This document shows, piece after piece, positions 1-6,304 of a DNA stretch of 10,320 bases. The stretch is from NCBI GenBank assembly GCA_021647145.1, contig JAKIVF010000115.1, positions 1 to 10,320 of the forward strand, given 5' to 3'. The DNA is from Methylococcaceae bacterium. Its GTDB lineage: Bacteria; Pseudomonadota; Gammaproteobacteria; Methylococcales; Methylomonadaceae. Numbering within the stretch: the stretch's first letter is position 1; each line of letters opens with the position of its first letter. Under the pieces are notes generated by a model. It made no database searches. It saw only the letters and a list, made by a program, of their open reading frames with translations, and was not told where the DNA came from. The translations under genes were made by a program, and so were the position numbers.

Positions 1-1
1 T

Positions 2-73
2 ACTAAAGCTCTTCTGTTTGTTCCTAGAGTTCGGTCGTTTGATCAATTGCTCATAAACTGGAACACAAAATGA
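2..73 (+). pseudogene. Possible C-terminal tail of an unknown ORF, perhaps a transposase
   Basis: A frame open from the window edge encodes about 23 residues (TKALLFVPRVRSFDQLLINW, then NTK) and stops with TGA at 71-73. The FVPR-V-SFDQL pattern loosely recalls the C-terminal end of IS21-type (IstA) or other DDE transposases. It is too short to assign. An ATG overlaps the stop (70-72) and opens only a 28-codon frame to 154 with no recognisable similarity. If this is a transposon end, it would explain why the exoprotein gene that follows has lost its 5' part. Weak call: the fragment could be chance. Confidence 0.22.
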
Positions 74-142
74 CAGAAAAAACCATTATCAATATTTATT
101 ATGTGGTTAATAGGTCTCAAAATATGGGCTTGCAGGATTTAG

Positions 143-2731
143 GTAAGAATTGAATCAAAAAGAGATCTTAACCTATCCAGTGGAGCGCTATTATTGAATA
201 CATCTACCTCAGAAGGCAACGCGGGTAATATTGTAGTGCACGCAAAAAAAGTATTCCTTTCTGATACAGGGCCAATTAAAGATAAATTAGGTACCCAAAT
301 TGCATCAACATCTCCAACGGGTACAGGAAATTCTGGAAATATAACGATTAACACTGACCAGCTTAATATTCAAGATTACGCAATTATTAAAACAAATACT
401 GGTGGATTTGGTGATGCAGGCTCTATAACCATTGATACAGACCATTTAGAAATGAGGAACGGAGGTAAAATAGAGGGTACTACTTTGGAAGATGCGGGTA
501 ATGCGGGTCATATAAATATTGATGCAAAAACAATGTTACTTTCAGGAGATGATTCCAGAGATATCCCAGGTCAAGTAACGACAATAAATACACAATCTTA
601 TAATAATAACTCCGATAGCCTTGCCGGACAGATAGATATAAAAGTAGAAGAAATAGAAATTCGTGATGGAGCAACTATTACAGTAGGCTCAAAAGGTCAG
701 TCCAGCGGACCCGGTGGAAGTATCAAAATTAATGCAGACCAAATTTATGCACATAATGGAGCTGAGATAACCTCAACTACATTGGGTCTTCGACAAGGTG
801 GAGGTATAGAACTAGAGGCTAAAGAAATAGTGCTTTCAGGTGAAGACACAATGTTTCAAGCAGCAACGGCTAGTATTAAAAAGGCTGGAGATTTATCAAT
901 CGAGTCAGACTCTCTTATCCTACACAATGGGGCAGAAATCAACACCAATACCTTGAATTATGGTCGAGGGGGTGATTTAACTATTTCTGTCAACACACTT
1001 GAAATGAATAACAAAGCATCAATTGAAACAAATACCTTTGCTGGTGGGCAAGGTGGCAATCTAACGGTCGATGCAAAAACAATTTTACTGACAGGTGGAA
1101 ATACGATGCTATCTTCCCAATCTTTTTTTGGTTCTGGAAATGCAGGGAATTTGACTGTTACCGCCGACCAGATAAAACTAAAGGACTTAGCAGCATTCAA
1201 TGCTGCAACTTCTGGTCTTGGGAAAGGAGGAGATATAACTGTAGAGGCAAAAACAATATTTCTGTCTAATTCTAGTTTTATCACTGACTCTGAGGACAGT
1301 AGCGTTGGAGATGCAGGCGATTTGACAGTCACGGCAGACCATCTTGTCCTAGAAGAAAATGCAGTTATTAAAAGTGATACACGCAGCCAAGGTATTGATT
1401 CATACATTAAATCATTAGATGATTTGGCAGCATCTCCAGGAATACAAAAAAGCTTTATTGATTCATTAACACCGCATATTGAAGAACACCATAACAATAT
1501 TGGCAATGCTGGCAATGTAACAATTAATGCAGATCAACTAGAGATAAAAAATGATAGCCTTATCAGTGCTATTACTGTTGGAAAAGGACAAGGGGGGAAT
1601 TTAAATGTTACTGCCCATTCCATTTTTATTACGGCAAATAATTCAGAATATCTTACTGGACTATCAACTCAATCCAGAAGTGAAGAAGATAACGCAGGAG
1701 ATGCTGGCAATATTTTTGTTAATACCAATTATCTAGAAGTTCATAGTGGTGCTGAAATTAGCACAGGCACTAAAGGAAGCGGTCATGGTGGTTCCCTTAC
1801 CATTGATGCTAATACAATTTTACTTTCTGGGGATGATTCTGATTACTTCACTGGTATAAAGAGTGAAGCATCTAACAATAATAGTGGCAATGCTGGATCC
1901 CTAACAGTTACTGCACGTAATCGATTAGATATTCGTGATAATGCTGGAATAAGTTCTAATATTTTTGGTACAGGGCAAGGCGGGCTTATGCAAATTAACG
2001 CGAATAATATAAAACTTGATAATGCAACCATTTCATCTGCTAGCAATTTTTCTGGCTACATACCAGAAGATTCAGATTTAGCTAAATCAGGTAAGATTGA
2101 CATAACTGTAAACGATACACTTAGCTTAAAAAACAATAGTTTCATTTCTGTAAAGACAAAAAAAGCTAATGCAGGTGAAATTAACATCACCAGTGGAAAT
2201 GTTTTGTATGCAGCTGATAGTAGCATCACAACCTCTGTCGCTAATGGCAAAGGAAATGGAGGCAATATTAATATTAATAGTTCTATTGTTTCTTTGGATA
2301 AAAGCGAAATCATTGCACAAGCAAAAAAAGGCTATGGAGGCATCATTAATTTTTCAGGCTTTCTATTCAAATCCCCTAGCAGCAAGATTGATGCTACATC
2401 AGAAACAAATAGAGACGGTAAGGTAATAAAGCTAAAACCAGAGACCAATATCAGTGGCAATATAGCTGTTTTACCTGAATCTTTACTCAATGTCTCACAA
2501 CATTTAAGTGAACGCTGCTCCTCTCGGTCAGGAGTGCAAGCCAATAGTTTTGTGGTAAAAAACCGTGGAGGAGTTCCATTACGCCCTAGCGACCTTTCCC
2601 CGTCCACTTATATGGATATTTCACCTTATTCTGAGTCTAAAAATAGTTTTTTGGGTAACGAAACGTCATTGTCTTTAGCAAAAACCACCTTCGCTAATGT
2701 TTTAAACCAACAAAGTAACTGTTATTTTTAA
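143..2731 (+). pseudogene. 5'-truncated TpsA-type filamentous haemagglutinin-like exoprotein (beta-helix repeats and C-terminal module only)
   Basis: This frame encodes about 860 residues of a large two-partner-secretion exoprotein. By eye there are about 23 Gly-centred units of the form G-x-[AGS]-G-[NDS]-[LI]-[TN]-[VI]-x-A/T, roughly 35 residues apart, as expected for rungs of a right-handed beta-helix. The last 70 or so residues carry LPESLLN, SERC, NSFVVKNRGGVPL and a final NCYF, the C-terminal module also seen in the intact paralogue at 6305-9523. No signal peptide or haemagglutination-activity secretion domain (NPSG, NLFHSF motifs) is present. The frame is closed by TAG at 140-142, while the codons right after it (ESKRDLNLSSGALLLN) already look like repeat, so the 5' part was lost rather than lying outside the window. 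The earliest formal start is a TTG at 194 with no convincing ribosome-binding site. The body has no internal stops or frameshifts, which points to recent truncation or continued use as a sequence reservoir. It contains only two cysteines, both in the C-terminal module. Confidence 0.85.
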
Positions 2732-2863
2732 CCTTTGAAGTCAAAAGGCAAAGAACGCGCATGAAATAAGCTGAGTCATTGGCGTAGGGGTTTTGTTCGT
2801 ATTCAACTAACACATGGATGTGTGTAGCTAGAGTAATGTAGTAATGTAAGAATTTTTTATTCA

Positions 2864-2908
2864 TAACTGCTTATCCCCCACCAATTAGAGATTAATAATA
2901 AGCAGTTA
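2864..2908. repeat. 11-bp perfect inverted repeat with 23-nt spacer
   Basis: TAACTGCTTAT (2864-2874) and ATAAGCAGTTA (2898-2908) are exact reverse complements. They lie between the convergent ends of the truncated exoprotein gene and the small lipoprotein gene. A bidirectional terminator is possible from the position, but neither side is followed by a T-run on the transcribed strand. A miniature-element end or a protein-binding site is equally possible. The rest of 2732-3015 shows no gene. Confidence 0.5.
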
Positions 2909-3015
2909 CACAAAATAATTTACATTCTCTATTCAACAGTTTCGGTAAAAATAAAACACTCAACTAATTTTTCCAGGATAAACCTCCTAAACAATTTCTA
3001 ATTCAAACTATAAGA

Positions 3016-3300
3016 CTACCTGCCTTTCAGAGGACTTAGCACAATATGTACATGCTCATTAGATGAAGGTAATACTCCTATTTGGCTTTTATAATTTTTT
3101 TTATAAATTGTATAAGGCAACTCTCTTAACCATATGTTACCGTATGAAATTACAAATGGCGTCGTTTTTTCCCTTCCTTTAAAAGACATAACAGCACCGT
3201 CTGGTTCTGAAGTAACTGTCAATTTAGTAGAACACCCAAACAAGACTGTTATTCCTGCAAGAACAGTTATTAAACGTAATATTTTTATTACTTTATTCAT
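3016..3300 (-). CDS. Small lipoprotein with PEGA-like domain
   Basis: This 94-residue protein has a lipoprotein signal: basic start (MNKVIKILR), hydrophobic stretch and lipobox LFG-C with the lipidated Cys at residue 23. Ser at +2 suggests sorting to the outer membrane. The mature part begins LTVTSEPDGAVMSFKGREKT, then TPFVIS, matching the PEGA pattern (V-x-S-x-P-x-G-A ... T-P), a small beta-sandwich common in surface and periplasmic proteins. A purine-rich AGGAAAAG lies just upstream of the ATG, supporting this start. The gene converges on the truncated exoprotein gene. The next gene upstream on the same strand (4231-4770) is separated from it by a dead transposase and about 900 bp, so it probably has its own promoter. 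Function is unknown; PEGA domains are thought to mediate binding, and no catalytic residues are evident. Confidence 0.8.
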   Translation of the reverse strand: MNKVIKILRLITVLAGITVLFGCSTKLTVTSEPDGAVMSFKGREKTTPFVISYGNIWLRELPYTIYKKNYKSQIGVLPSSNEHVHIVLSPLKGR

Positions 3301-3610
3301 CTTCTTTTCCTAATTAGTTTAAAATTAATTTTTCTATAAAAGCGGGGTATACCCTTGATCGTATTAAATATTTTATTTGTTTTATAATATTTATATGACT
3401 GGGTTTATAATAGACATTCCAAACAATACAGCCTATGGTATTGGTCACAGGGTTTTAAAAAAAACCACTCTTTTTCACCCCTAACTACTCTAGAACAATA
3501 ATTTTTTTTATTTAGCCTCCATTTGAACCAAAACAATGGATGATTAGCTATAAAACGTATTATTTATGCCATCAAACTAAACAGAAAATAATGTATAAAT
3601 CCAAATTTAA
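3301..3610. other. AT-rich intergenic region, no gene seen
   Basis: About 310 bp between the PEGA-like lipoprotein start and the transposase remnant. It is very AT-rich, with several homopolymer runs and no frame of useful length with recognisable content. The only distinct structure is the palindrome at 3345-3354. It should hold the promoter of the lipoprotein gene, but I could not fix a good -35/-10 pair on the minus strand. Confidence 0.6.
3345..3354. promoter_or_regulatory. Perfect GC-rich palindrome upstream of the small lipoprotein gene
   Basis: GGGTATACCC is a perfect 10-bp palindrome in otherwise AT-rich DNA, about 45 bp upstream of the lipoprotein start codon. This is the right place for an operator. 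A weak -10-like TATAGA on the minus strand (3338-3333) lies just downstream of it. No specific regulator can be named. Confidence 0.3.
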
Positions 3611-4059
3611 ATAAACAAATATAAATTGACTATCAAAATTTGGATAAACCAAAGCTATGCCCGCCAGCGCGCCATTGATTGGTTGAAAGAAAATCATTTA
3701 TGGGTCGATTTGAGAAGTCTAACTACAGTGACTGTAACGAGAGAAACAAAAAACAACGTGAGCGAAGAAACACGTTTTTTATTAGTAGTCTGTATGCTGA
3801 TAACTCTAAGAAATTAGAGCATACTATTTGTGCGTATTGGGCGGTTGAAAAAAATTTACATTGGGTGCTTGATATGACTTTTGATGAAGATAGCAATCAA
3901 ACGCGTCAAGGTTATAGTGCATCTAACCTAGTGGTTATTAGGCATATTGCATTTAACTTGATAAAAAAAGAAAAAACTTCAAAAGTGGGTGTAAAAACTA
4001 AACGATTAAAAGCCGGATAAAGTAATGATTATTTACTCAAAATATTTGGCGTTTTTTAA
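3611..4059 (+). pseudogene. ISAs1-family transposase remnant (truncated, frameshifted, nonsense codon)
   Basis: This is the C-terminal third of an ISAs1-family DDE transposase. In the first frame, SYARQRAIDWLKENHLW and then SEETRF match the middle of the family. From about 3780 the match continues in the frame one base away: FISSLYAD, HTICAYWAVEKNLHWVLDM with the Glu of the DDE triad (V-E-K-N), FDED, and IRHIAFNLIKKEKTSK leading to KTKRLKAG. The switch falls at a run of six T (3775-3780); a seventh T would give a continuous ETRFFISSL. A TAA at 4018-4020 replaces the Trp usual in KAGW, yet the next codons still read SNDYLLKIFGVF to a second stop at 4057-4059, as intact members do. The N-terminal two thirds and any left end are absent. 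No terminal inverted repeats or target duplication were identified in the flanks, including 4060-4230, which holds no gene. Not functional. Confidence 0.85.
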
Positions 4060-4230
4060 CTGCAATTGTCCTGGATAACGGTGTCCGATATTTGCCAAGT
4101 GCCAGTATTGTCTAGGCATTTTTTTTCGTTGAATTCAACATCTCGGCAACTGCTCCTGAGTTTCTCTAGTACACGCCATCCATGGCAATCATCCACATGA
4201 TATTATACTTCGCTCAGTCAGCTTCGTAGG

Positions 4231-4770
4231 TTAGTTTTTACCAATAATTGAGCCGGCTACTGCTTTACTAAAACCAAGTTCTACTTGTCTAATATCTGTA
4301 TATCCACCAAAAACGCCACCCCATGCAAATGTTTTAGTTACCTCATACTGAGCCAATTTATTTCTGTTTAAATAATCAAACAATATAACATCAGCATCAA
4401 TATGGATTTGACCTAACCCAATGAACATTAAACGAGCAAAGGCATTTCCCTTGTCATATCTTTTTATCATTACTTCAGCTAAAATCTTCTTATGGTTTGA
4501 AGATTTAGTATTTATCGTTTTAAACCGTTTAGGGTTATCAGCCAATATCTCGTTCTTAATTTTCTGAGTTATTCTATCCGTATCCAGTTTTCTAAGATTC
4601 ATTGATTTTTTGACGTTTACATTAATAATTAAATCTGAATAGCTCGATAACTCGCTGTTACTTATCGGCGAGTCGAGTAAATTAATAGAACCCTTTGAGC
4701 CAGAACCACAGCCCCCTAAAATAAGAATAGAGAGAAAAACCATTGTAAAACTAGAGTAGTTTATATTCAT
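4231..4770 (-). CDS. DUF4410-type lipoprotein
   Basis: From the ATG at 4770 the protein has 179 residues. It starts with a short hydrophobic signal and the lipobox LGG-C (Cys21), followed by a Gly/Ser linker, so it should be an envelope lipoprotein. The body fits DUF4410 as I know the family: an initial strand around SDLIINVNV, a helical stretch with conserved-looking charged residues, then NAFARLMFIGLGQIHIDADV, FDYLN, and KTFAWGGVFGG with DIRQVELGFSKAVAGSI near the end. A GTG nine bases upstream (4779) could add three residues, but AGGTG sits at a proper distance only from the ATG, which I therefore chose. It lies 80 bp downstream of the protease gene on the same strand and is probably part of that transcript. 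No biochemical role is established for this family, and none is evident here. Confidence 0.75.
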   Translation of the reverse strand: MNINYSSFTMVFLSILILGGCGSGSKGSINLLDSPISNSELSSYSDLIINVNVKKSMNLRKLDTDRITQKIKNEILADNPKRFKTINTKSSNHKKILAEVMIKRYDKGNAFARLMFIGLGQIHIDADVILFDYLNRNKLAQYEVTKTFAWGGVFGGYTDIRQVELGFSKAVAGSIIGKN

Positions 4771-4794
4771 TTGAAACACCTATTATTCAGTAGT

Positions 4795-4816
4795 AAAAAT
4801 AATGACCAATTGTCAT
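4795..4816 (-). terminator. Weak hairpin with T-run between protease and lipoprotein genes
   Basis: Read on the minus strand, ATGAC-AATTG-GTCAT (4816-4802) forms a 5-bp stem and is followed by TATTTTT. It lies just after the protease stop codon and before the DUF4410 gene. The stem is short and AT-rich, so at most it would reduce read-through between the two genes. It could be chance. Confidence 0.22.
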
Positions 4817-4850
4817 AATTACTTCCTTGTGAAATTCTCCTTACTAAAAT

Positions 4851-5969
4851 CTATTCACAATAACCAATATCAGAAAATGATATTTTGTACCACTGGCGAG
4901 TTCCCATATCTAAATACTCTAACACTTCGTCTTTGTTGTTTTTCAACACTGATATTTGTCTTATATCCATTAGCTCTCCACCTGTAGTATTTTGACAAAC
5001 TTCTGAGTTACCACAAGCAAACGCCTCTCCATCTCTTTTCCCTAAATATTGAGGGAATTTTTTAACACATTTGGCTAAAAACTCTTCCGAGGTTTCTTTA
5101 TTTGAGATTTTTTCTGTTGAGCTTATGGTTGAATCAATAAATTGCATGTATTTATCTACTTGGGTAAATGCATTAACTCCAATGGATGAAATACACTCTT
5201 TAAGACCAAACGAAGTAATACCGATCTGTTCCCAACGCTGATTAGCTGAGCTAAAAAATATCAAAGGGCCTCCGCTATCCCCGCTACATATTGCTTTTTC
5301 ATCAAAAACTCCCAGACAAATGACATTCTCAGGTGTAAAACCAGGTTCTTTACAGGTATCATTATTTTTTATTGTTAATTCAACTTCTTCTAAATTATCA
5401 GGACTAGTACCACCAAAATCAATACCAAAAATAATATCTTGGAATGTATAACCCCAGCCAATGGCTAAGGCTGTATTTCCAATTTCATTTTGAAAATCAA
5501 ATTTATTCGCTAAAGCAACCGGCTCCACAGAAGAAGGTCTTTCAAGATGAAGCAGTGCTATATCTGCATAGTATGTTTCAGCATCACGGTCTGGATGAAT
5601 AATAATCTCATCAACGGAAATATTTTCACCTCCACTACCTTCTAAATCATTCTGTCCTAACAACACCTTAATTGATTCCATACCTTCTGCACAGTGCGCG
5701 GCAGTAAGCACCCATTCTGGATCAATCAGAGTTCCCCCACAAGCCCCTCTGCGACCTGTTTCATCGGTCAAGGTGAGGTGAGCCATCCATGGCCAGGCAT
5801 CTTTTTCTGACCTGTCTCCATTAATAATTTTCTCTTCAATCTCTGAAGTACCCGCCCTATTTTTAGCATTAACGTTTTTTACTTGAACTAAAGAAAAAAC
5901 AAACATAATGCTTAATAAATATAAGAAATTTATAGTTTTACTATTTGTTTTATTAAATAAGTTTTTCAT
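4851..5969 (-). CDS. Secreted chymotrypsin-fold serine protease with Cys-rich C-terminal extension
   Basis: This 372-residue protein is an S1A-type serine protease. Residues 1-35 form a signal peptide ending near NVNA. A zymogen-style junction K47-IING (48-51) precedes the catalytic domain. The triad is His92 (LTAAHC), Asp136 (ADIALL) and Ser232 (GDSGGP). Cysteine pairs matching the usual chymotrypsin disulfides are present (77/93, 206/218, 228/259). The residue at the chymotrypsin-189 position, six before the Ser, is Ala226 rather than the Asp of trypsins. With glycines at the 216 and 226 equivalents, this suggests an open uncharged pocket preferring hydrophobic residues (inference). After the protease domain, about 90 residues carry four more cysteines (301, 319, 325, 371), a probable small disulfide-bonded domain I do not recognise. 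A GGAG lies 7 bp before the ATG. The gene is divergent from the intact exoprotein gene and heads a likely two-gene unit with the DUF4410 lipoprotein. Export to the periplasm or beyond is expected; the substrate is unknown. Confidence 0.93.
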   Translation of the reverse strand: MKNLFNKTNSKTINFLYLLSIMFVFSLVQVKNVNAKNRAGTSEIEEKIINGDRSEKDAWPWMAHLTLTDETGRRGACGGTLIDPEWVLTAAHCAEGMESIKVLLGQNDLEGSGGENISVDEIIIHPDRDAETYYADIALLHLERPSSVEPVALANKFDFQNEIGNTALAIGWGYTFQDIIFGIDFGGTSPDNLEEVELTIKNNDTCKEPGFTPENVICLGVFDEKAICSGDSGGPLIFFSSANQRWEQIGITSFGLKECISSIGVNAFTQVDKYMQFIDSTISSTEKISNKETSEEFLAKCVKKFPQYLGKRDGEAFACGNSEVCQNTTGGELMDIRQISVLKNNKDEVLEYLDMGTRQWYKISFSDIGYCE

Positions 5970-6146
5970 TATTAGTCTCCATTGTTTTTATTTATTGGTA
6001 AGGCGGATAAACTCTTCTCTGCCATGGGGTTAGCTTATGACTCTTCAATCAAGCCACCTATGACCCACCTCACAGTCAAGTTTTTTTCTTATCCCGTTTC
6101 TGCACTTGGAGGATAACTTTACAATAAATAATCAATTTAAAAATCA

Positions 6147-6174
6147 TTGACTTGTATAAGTGGTCGTTTACTAT
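6147..6174 (+). promoter_or_regulatory. Candidate sigma70 promoter for the intact exoprotein gene
   Basis: TTGACT (6147-6152, five of six to the -35 consensus) is followed after 16 bp by TACTAT (6169-6174, four of six to the -10 consensus). A start here would leave an untranslated leader of about 120 bases. This is a sequence match only; AT-rich DNA yields many such matches. Confidence 0.4.
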
Positions 6175-6188
6175 GTATAAGCAGTCGT
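6153..6188. promoter_or_regulatory. Direct repeat spaced two helical turns, possible operator
   Basis: TGTATAAG-TG-GTCGT (6153-6167) and TGTATAAG-CA-GTCGT (6174-6188) match at 13 of 15 positions with start points 21 bp apart, so both lie on one face of the helix. They overlap and follow the candidate promoter, as expected for a regulator that binds as tandem subunits. No regulator can be named. Confidence 0.4.
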
Positions 6189-6304
6189 ATTGATTGGTTA
6201 AGTGGAATTTGACTACAAACAGTTTGGCAACCCCGCATTTATATTATCTGTTGGGTTAACGATGGAGCTGTTAATCAACCTACTTTTATTAAGAGCATAA
6301 GCTA

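Larger units (their letters stand above)
5970..6304. other. Divergent intergenic region between protease and exoprotein genes
   Basis: This 335-bp region should contain the start signals for both genes. The exoprotein side has a candidate sigma70 promoter and direct repeats (6147-6188) and an AAGAG ribosome-binding site at 6291-6295, nine bases before the ATG. On the protease side I found the ribosome-binding site but no convincing -35/-10 pair. No small gene or RNA is evident. Confidence 0.6.

Noticed and set aside
958..1515. Long open frame (185 codons) on the minus strand inside the truncated exoprotein
   Set aside because: It lies antisense to well-formed beta-helix repeats; regular Gly/Asn/Thr codons leave stop-free antisense frames. 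Its Pro/Ser-rich translation has no domain or start signal.
194..2731. Gly-rich repeats as RTX calcium-binding nonapeptides
   Set aside because: The units are about 35 residues long with a G-x-[AG]-G-x-[LI]-x-[VI] core, and lack the GGxGxDxUx nonapeptide periodicity; they fit TpsA beta-helix rungs.
2810..2847. Small palindrome ACACAT-GG-ATGTGT and tandem GTAATGTA repeat after the truncated exoprotein
   Set aside because: Too short and isolated to support a function in AT-rich intergenic DNA.
4097..4112. GTGCCAGTATTGTC shared with the start of the lipoprotein gene near 9617
   Set aside because: A single 14-base match between two places in 10 kb is not improbable by chance, and the flanks do not match.
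4802..4987. Plus-strand open frame of 61 codons opposite the protease C-terminus
   Set aside because: It overlaps a clear coding region on the other strand, lacks a ribosome-binding site and resembles nothing known.
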